Origin: CAIOGO01 sp964447445
Lineage (GTDB): Bacteria > Bipolaricaulota > Bipolaricaulia > UBA7950 > UBA9294
Direction: 5' to 3'
DNA length: 14,309 nucleotides
NCBI GenBank assembly: GCA_964447445.1
Contig: CAYUSW010000090.1
Span: forward strand, 1 to 14,309
The translations under genes and the position numbers were made by a program. Every line of letters starts with the position of its first letter. The first letter of the stretch is position 1. Below are positions 7,963-14,309 of the stretch, piece by piece. Under the pieces are notes generated by a model that worked only from the letters and a program-made list of their open reading frames with translations, did not search any database and had not been told where the DNA came from.

Positions 7963-7963
7963 G

Positions 7964-8641
7964 ATGAAACGTGAGATGATCGAGGCTCTGAACGGGCGCG
8001 CGGAGCAGTCTCTTCGCGCGGCTTCCGGCGATGCGGAACGGGAGCGTTGCGCGCGTGAGGAGCTCCTCCGTCTCGCGACTCCTCTCGTCGAGGAAGTAGT
8101 CCGCGATGTGTTCGGCTCGTCCGGCTACTCGGCGGACGAGCTCTTCCGGCCGGGCTATCTCGGCCTGCTGAACGCCGTTTACAACTTCGACCTCTCCCAC
8201 GGCCAACCCTTTGTGACGTACGCCGAGAACCTCATCAAGGGGGAAGTGCGCGGCCACATCCGCGACGGCGCGGTCCGCGCGCGCCCCCCCCACTGGATGC
8301 AGGAGCTGAATCGGCACATCGAGCGGGCCCAGTCGCGACTGCTCGCCGAACTCGGGCGACTACCAACGCTGGCGGAGCTTGCAGAGTACGTGAACATCTC
8401 GGAAGAAGGGATTGCCGAGATCTTCAAGGCGCGCGAACCCCTTTCCTACGTATCGCTCGACGCGCGACAACGGGAGTCTGATCCCATGCCGCGCATTGAC
8501 CTTGAGCGAATCCGCGGCCTGCGCCCTGCGCCGTTCCCGATCGAGCACCGTGTGAAGATCGCTTCGGCTCTGGAGCGACTCGCAGAACTGCAGCGGAACC
8601 TCTTGCAGCAGCTGTTCAGCTCCGAGGCGGAAGAGGACTGA
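7964..8641 (+). CDS. sigma-70 family protein with regions 2-3 but no region 4, 225 aa
   Basis: Resembles the SigB/SigF/SigG branch of sigma-70 proteins. Region 2 (about 34-105) contains YSADELFRPGYLGLLNAV and FDLSHGQPFVTYAENLIKGE, matching the core-binding helix and -10 recognition segment. Region 3 follows at about 106-160, with the typical LGRLPTLAELAEYVNISEE helix-turn pattern. After a linker, the chain stops at LAELQRNLLQQLFSSEAEED, where region 4.1 would just begin; the region 4 helix-turn-helix that reads the -35 box is absent. I read the downstream frames and found no shifted remnant of it. The TGA of the preceding gene and this ATG are separated by one base (TGAGATG) with no strong ribosome site, so translation is probably coupled. 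Function as a sigma factor, a partner-dependent sigma, or a regulator that binds core polymerase is open. Confidence 0.78.
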   Translation: MKREMIEALNGRAEQSLRAASGDAERERCAREELLRLATPLVEEVVRDVFGSSGYSADELFRPGYLGLLNAVYNFDLSHGQPFVTYAENLIKGEVRGHIRDGAVRARPPHWMQELNRHIERAQSRLLAELGRLPTLAELAEYVNISEEGIAEIFKAREPLSYVSLDARQRESDPMPRIDLERIRGLRPAPFPIEHRVKIASALERLAELQRNLLQQLFSSEAEED

Positions 8642-8643
8642 CC

Positions 8644-8698
8644 CGCCCCGAGCGTCGCTGGCCGGGCGATGCGAGAGGTACGGCGAACGATCGGGGCG
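8644..8698 (+). other. nested inverted repeat downstream of the sigma-like gene
   Basis: CGCCCCGA (8644-8651) pairs perfectly with TCGGGGCG (8691-8698). Directly inside, GCGTCGC (8652-8658) pairs with GCGATGC (8666-8672), one G-U included, around a 7-nt loop. The stacked arms begin three bases after the stop codon. No T-run follows, so it may be a rho-type or structural 3' end, or an RNA element, rather than a classical terminator. Confidence 0.4.
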
Positions 8699-8770
8699 AG
8701 AGCGGCGCCAAGACCCTTCATGTTCGGCCCCTGTAGGTCTCTCTCTTGCGCGTGGCAGCGAAGAACTTGA

Positions 8771-8788
8771 GCCCGTTGCGCGACGGGC
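8771..8788. promoter_or_regulatory. palindrome over the -35 of the rrf2-hcp promoter (candidate operator)
   Basis: GCCCGTTGCGCGACGGGC is an 18-bp near-perfect palindrome with 6-bp arms and two mismatched positions in the centre. It overlaps the -35 box at 8776-8781. The position fits a repressor site, most simply for the Rrf2 protein itself, but it does not match a published Rrf2 consensus that I know. Confidence 0.45.
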
Positions 8789-8803
8789 AAGCAACGGTAT
8801 ACT
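8776..8803 (+). promoter_or_regulatory. sigma-70-like promoter of rrf2-hcp
   Basis: TTGCGC (8776-8781), a 16-nt spacer, then TATACT (8798-8803), a very good -10. A start near 8810 leaves about 25 nt to the TTG start codon. Confidence 0.65.
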
Positions 8804-8822
8804 GGTACTACAATGCGGCAAT

Positions 8823-8828
8823 GAGGAG
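8823..8828 (+). promoter_or_regulatory. ribosome binding site supporting the TTG start of the Rrf2 gene
   Basis: GAGGAG ends six bases before TTG at 8835. The next in-frame ATG (8853) has its only purine-rich motif directly abutting it, so the TTG start is preferred. Confidence 0.6.
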
Positions 8829-8834
8829 ACCTTC

Positions 8835-9248
8835 TTGGCTGAACTCGTGAGGATGTCGGAAGCGACGGTGATTGGGCTCCACGCGATGGTCGTGTTGGCG
8901 CGAGCGGCCGAGCCGCTGTCGGCGGCTGCGGCTGCGGACACTCTGGATGTCTCGCGGGCTCACCTCTCGAAGGTGCTTCAGAGCCTCGCACGTTCTGGGT
9001 TGCTTGAGGCGCGGCGCGGTCCGAACGGAGGCTATGCGCTTGCGAAGCACCCCTCTGGGATCCGACTGCTTGACATCTACGAGATCCTCGAAGGACCCAT
9101 GCGGCAGGACGGGTGTCTGTTCAGCACACCGGTGTGTGGACGGGCTCGCTGCGCGCTGGGTGACGTGGTCGCGGGAGTTCGGGAACAGGTGTTCGAGCAT
9201 TTGCGCTCGACGACCCTTGAGGACGTCGTCGCGGGAGGAGGGACGTAG
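8835..9248 (+). CDS. Rrf2 family Fe-S transcriptional regulator, 137 aa
   Basis: A small winged helix-turn-helix regulator of the IscR/NsrR/RsrR superfamily. The DNA-binding helices span about 28-51 (LSAAAAADTLDVSRAHLSKV) and the wing carries the family signature RRGPNGGYALAK at 60-71. Three cysteines in the cluster loop, C94, C101 and C106 (CLFSTPVCGRARC), are the expected ligands of a [2Fe-2S] or [4Fe-4S] cluster. Length is normal. It starts at TTG and its TAG is separated from the hcp start by one base, so both are made together. By neighbourhood it most likely responds to NO or nitrosative stress, like NsrR, and controls hcp and itself; direct Fe-S status sensing, like IscR, is the alternative. 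ATG at 8853 is a possible later start. Confidence 0.9.
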   Translation: MAELVRMSEATVIGLHAMVVLARAAEPLSAAAAADTLDVSRAHLSKVLQSLARSGLLEARRGPNGGYALAKHPSGIRLLDIYEILEGPMRQDGCLFSTPVCGRARCALGDVVAGVREQVFEHLRSTTLEDVVAGGGT

Positions 9249-9249
9249 G

Positions 9250-10893
9250 GTGTTCTGCTATCAGTGTGAGCAAACGAAGAACGGAACAGGATGCACGTCG
9301 TATGGGATCTGTGGAAAGGACCCGACATCGGCGGCCCTGCAGGACCTGCTCGTCTACATCACGAAAGGGATCTCGATGTACGCGCATCGCGCGCGACAAG
9401 CGGGAGCGCGCGATGGCGACGTGGATCGGTTCGTGATCGAAGCCCTGTTCAGCACGGTGACGAACGTCAACTTCGATCCGGAGCGTCTTGAATCCCTCGT
9501 GCGTCGGGGCTCCGCGATGAGAGATCGAGCGCGGGAGATGGCGAACGCGGCGGCAAAGGCGGCGAGAGGTGCCGCGCCGGCTCTCGGTGGGCCGGCTACT
9601 TTCGTTCCGGCTGCCTCCCTTGCAGGGCTTCTCGAGCAGGAGCGCGCGATCAACATCGAGGCGCGGCGCGCCGCACGGGGGGCGGACGTTGTGGGCCTGC
9701 AAGAGCTCCTCACCTACGGCCTGAAAGGGGCGGCCGCGTACGCAGATCACGCGCTGATCCTCGGCAAGGAAGACGAGAAGGTTTGGGCGTTCTTCCACGA
9801 AGCGCTCGACTTTCTCGCGGGGGATCCGGGCGACGTGGGTGAGCTGACGGCGATGTGTCTTCGCTGCGGCGAGGTCAACCTCCGCGTGATGGAGCTGCTG
9901 GACAATGCGAACACAAGCCAGTACGGGATGCCCGTTCCGACAAACGTCCGGATCGAGCCCGTAGCAGGCAAGGCCGTTCTCGTGTCAGGGCACGATCTGA
10001 AGGATCTCGAAGCGCTGCTCCGCCAGACGGAAGGCAAGGGAATCCACGTCTACACGCATGGCGAGATGCTTCCGGCCCACGGCTACCCCGGACTGAAGAA
10101 GTACAAGCACCTTGTCGGAAACTACGGCGGCGCCTGGCAGGACCAGCAGAAAGAGTTCGACGCCTTCCCCGGGGCCATCCTGATGACCACCAACTGCATC
10201 CAGAAGCCGCGAGAGACGTACGCCCGACGTCTGTTCACGTCGGGGCTTGTTGCATGGCCCGGCGTCCGTCACGTCGCGGACGGTGACTTCACGCCGGTGA
10301 TCGAAGCGGCGCTCCACGAGAAGGGATTCGCTGCGGACGGCTCTAACAGGACGATCATGGTGGGGTTCGCGCGCAGCGCCGTACTCGGTGTGGCGGGCAA
10401 GGTCGTCGACGCGGTCAAGGCTGGGAAGATCCGGCACTTCTTCCTGATCGGCGGCTGCGACGGCGCGAAGTCCGGACGCAACTACTACACCGAGTTGGCT
10501 CAGCTCATCCCGCAAGACTGCGTGATCCTGACGCTCGCGTGCGGGAAGTACCGCTTCAACAAGCTTGACTTTGGCGAGATCGGGGGGATACCGCGCTTGC
10601 TTGACATCGGGCAGTGCAACGACGCGTATTCCGCCGTGCAGATTGCCGCGGCGCTCGCGGGCGCGTTCGGTACGGATGTGAACTCGCTTCCTCTGTCGCT
10701 CGTTCTGTCGTGGTACGAGCAGAAGGCCGTCGTGATCCTACTCAGCCTCCTGCACCTCGGGATTCGGGACATCCGGATCGGGCCGACGCTGCCTGCCTTC
10801 GTGACTCCGGCGGTGCTTGACGTTCTCGTGAAGGCGTACGGCCTGAAGCCGATTACGACTCCGGAAGGGGACCTGAAGGCCATGCTCGGGTAG
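9250..10893 (+). CDS. hcp: hydroxylamine reductase / hybrid-cluster protein, class I, 547 aa
   Basis: A cytoplasmic Fe-S enzyme that reduces hydroxylamine in vitro and is now seen mainly as an NO reductase in nitrosative defence. The N-terminal cluster cysteines are C3, C6, C15 and C21 (C-x2-C-x8-C-x5-C), the [4Fe-4S] pattern of class I enzymes of strict anaerobes, at the same positions as in the Desulfovibrio protein as I remember it. The hybrid 4Fe-2S-2O cluster ligands are all present: H248 (GHDLKD), E272 (THGEM), C316 (TTNC), C403 (GGCDG), C431 (ACGKYR), C456 (GQCND), E490 and K492 (WYEQKA). The frame is open upstream to 8872 over the Rrf2 gene; the true start is GTG at 9250, giving VFCYQCEQ, with GGAGGAGGG about 8 nt upstream inside rrf2. 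Full length, no defect. No hcr reductase lies next to it. Confidence 0.95.
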   Translation: MFCYQCEQTKNGTGCTSYGICGKDPTSAALQDLLVYITKGISMYAHRARQAGARDGDVDRFVIEALFSTVTNVNFDPERLESLVRRGSAMRDRAREMANAAAKAARGAAPALGGPATFVPAASLAGLLEQERAINIEARRAARGADVVGLQELLTYGLKGAAAYADHALILGKEDEKVWAFFHEALDFLAGDPGDVGELTAMCLRCGEVNLRVMELLDNANTSQYGMPVPTNVRIEPVAGKAVLVSGHDLKDLEALLRQTEGKGIHVYTHGEMLPAHGYPGLKKYKHLVGNYGGAWQDQQKEFDAFPGAILMTTNCIQKPRETYARRLFTSGLVAWPGVRHVADGDFTPVIEAALHEKGFAADGSNRTIMVGFARSAVLGVAGKVVDAVKAGKIRHFFLIGGCDGAKSGRNYYTELAQLIPQDCVILTLACGKYRFNKLDFGEIGGIPRLLDIGQCNDAYSAVQIAAALAGAFGTDVNSLPLSLVLSWYEQKAVVILLSLLHLGIRDIRIGPTLPAFVTPAVLDVLVKAYGLKPITTPEGDLKAMLG

Positions 10894-10923
10894 GCGAGGC
10901 GGACCGGATCTATGGTTGGGAGA

Positions 10924-10960
10924 GACGCGCCGGCGGGAGTCGAGGTCCCGTCGGTGCGTT
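10924..10960 (+). terminator. long hairpin after hcp, probable terminator
   Basis: ACGCGCCGGCGGGA (10925-10938) pairs along all 14 positions with TCCCGTCGGTGCGT (10946-10959), including two G-U pairs, around a 7-nt loop. One more G-U extends it to 15 bp. The following bases are only mildly T-rich (TTCAGTCTC). It separates the rrf2-hcp unit from the next promoter. Confidence 0.6.
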
Positions 10961-10987
10961 CAGTCTCACTGTACAACGAGTCGACGA

Positions 10988-11016
10988 TTGACCCGAGGTT
11001 CGGTTGGCGGTACTGT
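10988..11016 (+). promoter_or_regulatory. sigma-70-like promoter of the activase-hypD unit
   Basis: TTGACC (10988-10993), a 17-nt spacer, then TACTGT (11011-11016). The -35 is near-perfect and the -10 keeps the key TA and final T. A start near 11023 leaves about 20 nt of leader. Confidence 0.5.
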
Positions 11017-11030
11017 CATGTCGTGACTGT
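11012..11030. promoter_or_regulatory. repeat cluster at the activase promoter (candidate operator)
   Basis: ACTGT occurs at 11012-11016 and again at 11026-11030, with a further copy at 10968-10972. Between the first two lies GTCA-TGTCG-TGAC, an inverted repeat with 4-bp arms. It covers the -10 and expected start site, as an operator would. The arms are short, so chance is possible. Confidence 0.3.
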
Positions 11031-11033
11031 ATC

Positions 11034-11038
11034 AGAGG
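11034..11038 (+). promoter_or_regulatory. ribosome binding site of the activase gene
   Basis: AGAGG stands 4 nt before ATG 11043 and 7 nt before ATG 11046. The in-frame TTG at 11004 lies inside the promoter and is not a credible start. Confidence 0.5.
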
Positions 11039-11045
11039 CAGGATG

Positions 11046-11981
11046 ATGGCCACAAGGGTCTACAGTGACACTGAACGCGCCGGGCAAGTCCTCGACATCA
11101 AGCGATTCGCGATCCACGATGGGCCGGGGATTCGCACGACGGTGTTCTTGAAGGGCTGTCCCTTGGCCTGTTCGTGGTGCCACAACCCAGAGAGCCAGCG
11201 AGAGTCGCCCGAGATCTTGTTCCTGGCGGCCCGATGCACAGGATGCGGTGCATGCGCGGCAGTCTGTCCGGCCGGGGCCGTCCGAGTCGTCGAGGGAAGA
11301 GCCGTCACCGACCGGAACGCCTGCCGAGGGTGCGGACGCTGCGTTGGAGCCTGCCTGCAGAGTGCTCGATCCTTGGTTGGCGAACGGCGGACGGTCGCGC
11401 AGGTTCTGGCTTTGGTGGAACGGGACCTTCTCTTCTATGACCAGTCGGGCGGCGGGCTCACGCTGTCCGGCGGCGAGCCGCTGGGCCAGCCGGATTTCAC
11501 GCTCGCGGCCCTGAGGGAAGCGAAAGGGGCCAGAATCCCGACGGCCGTTGACACCTGCGGGCACGCCGCGCCCGAGATCATCGAAGAGGCGAGCCGGTGC
11601 GCGGACCTCTTCCTTTACGATCTGAAGCTCATGGACGAGCGGCGGCACGCCGAGGCGACCGGCCTCGGCAATAGGCTGATACTCGACAACGTGCGGCGGC
11701 TTGGCAGCCTCGGAGCGCGGGTCTGGATTCGGTTTCCCTTGATCCCGGGCGTAAACAGCGACGAAGAAGATGTTGCAGCGATCGGGCGTTTTGTCCGAGG
11801 GCTTCGCGGTGTGGAGGCGATCCAGGTCTTACCGTACCACGGAGCTGGGGAAGTGAAACGGGACCGACTCGAGCGCCCGCGAGACTGTCGACGCTTTGAC
11901 GTGCCGGCGGCGGAGATTCTTGATCGGACGGCTGTCGTCCTGCGCCGTGAGGCGCGGCGGCCTGTGACGATTGGAGGCTAG
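11046..11981 (+). CDS. glycyl-radical enzyme activating protein (radical SAM), probable HypD activase, 311 aa
   Basis: A radical-SAM enzyme that cleaves S-adenosylmethionine to abstract hydrogen from the glycine of its partner enzyme. The SAM cluster motif is C38-x3-C42-x2-C45 (CPLACSWCHNPE), preceded by the activase signature HDGPGIRTTVFLKG (24-37). A two-cluster ferredoxin insert follows: C64, C67, C70, C74 and C93, C96, C99, C103. This insert is typical of activases of eliminase-type glycyl radical enzymes and absent from the pyruvate formate-lyase activase. The SAM-binding LTLSGGEPLGQP is at 138-149. It starts at ATG 11046 (or the adjacent ATG 11043). The stop is followed after 4 nt by the ATG of the glycyl radical enzyme, its evident substrate, with GGAGG (11973-11977) lying inside the end of this gene. 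Very high confidence in class; partner assignment rests on adjacency. Confidence 0.92.
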   Translation: MATRVYSDTERAGQVLDIKRFAIHDGPGIRTTVFLKGCPLACSWCHNPESQRESPEILFLAARCTGCGACAAVCPAGAVRVVEGRAVTDRNACRGCGRCVGACLQSARSLVGERRTVAQVLALVERDLLFYDQSGGGLTLSGGEPLGQPDFTLAALREAKGARIPTAVDTCGHAAPEIIEEASRCADLFLYDLKLMDERRHAEATGLGNRLILDNVRRLGSLGARVWIRFPLIPGVNSDEEDVAAIGRFVRGLRGVEAIQVLPYHGAGEVKRDRLERPRDCRRFDVPAAEILDRTAVVLRREARRPVTIGG

Positions 11982-11985
11982 CGCA

Positions 11986-14309
11986 ATGAACGAGCGAGTT
12001 CGTAAGCTGCATCAGTTGTGCATTGGAACCCGACCGAGTGTGAGCGCCGAGCGTGCGCTTCTGCTGACGCGGTTCGAGCAGGAAGCGTCGGAAACCCTCC
12101 CGGTTCCTGTCCGTCGCGCTCGCGCCCTCCACTATGTGTTGCAGCGCCAGACGATCTCGATCGGCGAGGGAGAGCTGATCGTTGGAGAGAGAGGCCCGGC
12201 GGCGAGGGTGACACCGACGTACCCCGAGCTCTGTTGTCACTCGCTCGAAGATCTGCGGGTCCTCGCGACGCGCAGCAAGACGTCATTTGCAGTGGATGAA
12301 GGAACGCGCGAGGCGTACTCCGAGACGGTGATCCCGTTCTGGCAAGGCCGAACGATGCGGGAGGCTGTGTTCGGAGCCATGAGTCCTGCGTGGAAGACCG
12401 CGTTCGACGCGGGCGTCTTCACAGAGTTTATGGAGCAACGCTCGCCCGGGCACGCTGTCCTAGACGGGAAGATCTACCGCCAAGGGTTGCGTGACTTCCA
12501 GGCGCGAATCGCGGCGGCACGTCTCCGCATCCTTGGCGGTCATCAAGCTGGATGGGAAGCGAAGGTGGCCGAACTCGACGCGATGTCTTTGACATGCGAT
12601 GCCGTCATCCGCTTCGCCGCGCGGCACGCCGAGCGCGCGCGAGAGCTTGCCGTGGCAGAGCCAAACCCGGCGCGAAGGGACGAGCTGGAGCGGATAGCGG
12701 AAGTCTGTTCGTGGGTCCCTGCCAACGCCCCGCGCACGTTTCATGAGGCACTGCAGATGTACTGGTTCGTCCACCTCGGGGTGATCACCGAGCTGAACGA
12801 GTGGGATTCGCTCAACCCGGGCCGCCTTGACCAGAATCTCTACCCCTTCTACCGGCGAGACGTCGAGGAAGGCCGCCTCTCTCGTGACGGGGCAAAGGAG
12901 TTGCTCGAGTGCTTCTGGATCAAGTTCTCGAACCAGCCGGCCCCCCCGAAGGTGGGCGTCACGGAGGAGCAGAGCGCGACGTACAACGACTTCACGCTCA
13001 TCAACGTGGGGGGCGTTACGGCAGGTGGCGAGGACGCGGTGAACGAGTTGTCGTACCTCGTCCTTGAAGTGATCGAAGAGATGCGGCTTCCGTACACCGG
13101 CTCGTGCGTGCAGCTGTCGAAGAAGAATCCCGACCGGTTCCTCCTCCGGGCGCTCGAAGTCGTACGAAAGGGATTCGGCCAGCCCTCCATCTTCAACACC
13201 GATGCGATCGTGCAGGAGTTCCTCCGCGTCGGGAAGTCGCTTGAGGAAGCGCGCTCGGGCGGACCGAGCGGCTGCGTTGAGATCAGCGCCTTCGGGAGCG
13301 AGAGCTGCGTCCTGACCGGGTACATGAACTGGCCAAAGATTCTGGAACTTGCGCTCTACGATGGTGTCGACCCGAGAACCGGGGCGCAGATCGGCCCGCG
13401 AACGGGCGATCCACGCTCTTTCGACACGTTCGATGAGCTCCTCCGCGCCTACACCACCCAGCTTCGGCACTTCGTTGATGTGAAGATCGAGGGGAACAGC
13501 CGCATCGAACACCTGTTCGCCGAGCGCATGCCCGCGCCTTTCCTCTCCGTGTTCGTCGATGACTGCATCGAGAAGGGCGAAGACTACAACGGCCCGGGCC
13601 CGCGGCACCCGACGACGTACATTCAAGGCGTCGGTCTGGGAACGACGACCGACTCCCTTGCCGCGATCCGCGAGCACGTGTTCGAGCGGAAGACGCTGTC
13701 GATGACCCAACTCTTGCGTGCGATGAGCTGCGACTTTGCCGGGTGTGAGCGGGAGCACCGGCTCCTCGCCGACGAATCGCCGGCGTTCGGCAACGACGAT
13801 GATCGTGCGGACTCCATTGCGCGAGATGTGTTTGAAGCCTACTTCCAGGCCCTCGACGGCCGCCCGAACACAAAAGGCGGCCGCTACCGCGTGAACCTGT
13901 TGCCGACGACCGTGCACGTGTACTTCGGGAGCGTTGTGGGCGCGACGGCCAACGGGCGCCGGGCCGGGAAGCCCCTATCCGACGGCATCTCGCCCACGCA
14001 AGGTGCTGATCACCACGGCCCCACGGCGGTGATTCGGTCGGCCGCGAAGATCGACCATGTCCGGACGGGGGGCACGTTGCTCAACCAACGTTTCCTGCCC
14101 GATGTGCTGCAGGACGAAGCCGGACTGCGAAAGGTCGCCGATCTCGTGCGCACGTACTTCCGCTACGACGGGCACCACATCCAGTTCAACGTCGTTGATT
14201 CCGCGACGCTGCGCTGCGCGCAGGAGCGCCCCGAGGAGTACCGCGACCTGATCGTGCGTGTCGCCGGATACAGCGACTTCTTCCACCAGCTCGATCGTCC
14301 GCTCCAAGA
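11986..14309 (+). CDS. hypD: trans-4-hydroxy-L-proline dehydratase, glycyl radical enzyme (3' end cut by window)
   Basis: A glycyl radical eliminase, 774 residues visible. The radical site is G761 in RVAGYSDFF and the thiyl cysteine is C430 in SGCVEISAFG. The Cys-x-Glu arrangement (E432) marks a dehydratase and rules out pyruvate formate-lyase, which has paired cysteines. Comparing with the published active site of Clostridioides difficile HypD from memory, every residue is present at a constant offset of 4: F148, H156, D274, S330, D335, F336, C430, E432, Y446, T641 and G761. This supports conversion of trans-4-hydroxy-L-proline to pyrroline-5-carboxylate. The start ATG follows GGAGG by 8 nt and the activase stop by 4 nt. 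About 10-15 residues are missing beyond the right edge. One unusual patch is GPGPRHPTT at about 537-545, where relatives usually have GGA(K/R)YN. A close relative with a different substrate remains possible. Confidence 0.88.
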   Translation, partial: MNERVRKLHQLCIGTRPSVSAERALLLTRFEQEASETLPVPVRRARALHYVLQRQTISIGEGELIVGERGPAARVTPTYPELCCHSLEDLRVLATRSKTSFAVDEGTREAYSETVIPFWQGRTMREAVFGAMSPAWKTAFDAGVFTEFMEQRSPGHAVLDGKIYRQGLRDFQARIAAARLRILGGHQAGWEAKVAELDAMSLTCDAVIRFAARHAERARELAVAEPNPARRDELERIAEVCSWVPANAPRTFHEALQMYWFVHLGVITELNEWDSLNPGRLDQNLYPFYRRDVEEGRLSRDGAKELLECFWIKFSNQPAPPKVGVTEEQSATYNDFTLINVGGVTAGGEDAVNELSYLVLEVIEEMRLPYTGSCVQLSKKNPDRFLLRALEVVRKGFGQPSIFNTDAIVQEFLRVGKSLEEARSGGPSGCVEISAFGSESCVLTGYMNWPKILELALYDGVDPRTGAQIGPRTGDPRSFDTFDELLRAYTTQLRHFVDVKIEGNSRIEHLFAERMPAPFLSVFVDDCIEKGEDYNGPGPRHPTTYIQGVGLGTTTDSLAAIREHVFERKTLSMTQLLRAMSCDFAGCEREHRLLADESPAFGNDDDRADSIARDVFEAYFQALDGRPNTKGGRYRVNLLPTTVHVYFGSVVGATANGRRAGKPLSDGISPTQGADHHGPTAVIRSAAKIDHVRTGGTLLNQRFLPDVLQDEAGLRKVADLVRTYFRYDGHHIQFNVVDSATLRCAQERPEEYRDLIVRVAGYSDFFHQLDRPLQ

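Noticed and set aside
8872..9249. N-terminal extension of the hcp frame
   Set aside because: Overlaps the Rrf2 gene in another frame. Hcp proteins begin with xFCYQCEQ, which is reached exactly by the GTG at 9250.
12460..13917. 485-codon open frame on the minus strand
   Set aside because: Antisense to hypD, whose active-site residues are intact; a mirror effect of codon bias.
11986..14309. Pyruvate formate-lyase as identity of the last gene
   Set aside because: The active site is Cys-Val-Glu rather than Cys-Cys, and the activase has the ferredoxin insert of eliminase systems.

Overview
The window is a compact, GC-rich bacterial segment with 12 confident protein genes, the last one cut by the right edge. 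There are no tRNA, rRNA, CRISPR or insertion-sequence signals. Three features point to a strict anaerobe: a class I ([4Fe-4S]-type) hybrid-cluster protein, a glycyl radical enzyme with its radical-SAM activase, and a short SerA without an ACT domain. A secreted beta-rich protein ending in Phe hints at an outer membrane. The overall look recalls deep-branching anaerobic lineages such as Bipolaricaulota (OP1/Acetothermia). That assignment rests on general resemblance only and is low confidence.

Layout. (1) Positions 170-3137, minus strand: a three-gene unit of lemA, a DUF2207 membrane protein with a Gly-rich tail, and a secreted DUF922 HEXXH metallopeptidase. It is read from a strong sigma-70-like promoter at 3165-3193. 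Positions 1-169 hold a second minus-strand open frame that runs off the left edge and lacks an obvious start. (2) Positions 3281-6612, plus strand: a tight serine-biosynthesis unit of a class V aminotransferase (acting as SerC), serA and a DUF1015 gene, with 9-11 bp gaps. (3) Positions 6778-8641: a secreted beta-rich acidic protein, followed after 1 nt by a sigma-70-family protein that has regions 2 and 3 but no region 4. (4) Positions 8835-10893: an Rrf2-family Fe-S regulator (TTG start), followed after 1 nt by hcp (GTG start), forming a nitrosative-stress module with its own promoter and a palindrome over the -35. A long hairpin follows. (5) Positions 11046-14309: a glycyl-radical activase followed by a glycyl radical enzyme. 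Its active-site residues match trans-4-hydroxy-L-proline dehydratase (HypD) at a constant offset of 4.

How the genes work together. SerA oxidises 3-phosphoglycerate and the aminotransferase makes phosphoserine; no SerB phosphatase is visible, and DUF1015 has an unassigned role. Rrf2 probably senses NO or Fe-S status and controls hcp, which detoxifies NO or hydroxylamine. The activase installs the glycyl radical on HypD, which dehydrates hydroxyproline to pyrroline-5-carboxylate, feeding proline metabolism. The most unusual unit is the translationally coupled beta-protein and region-4-less sigma pair.
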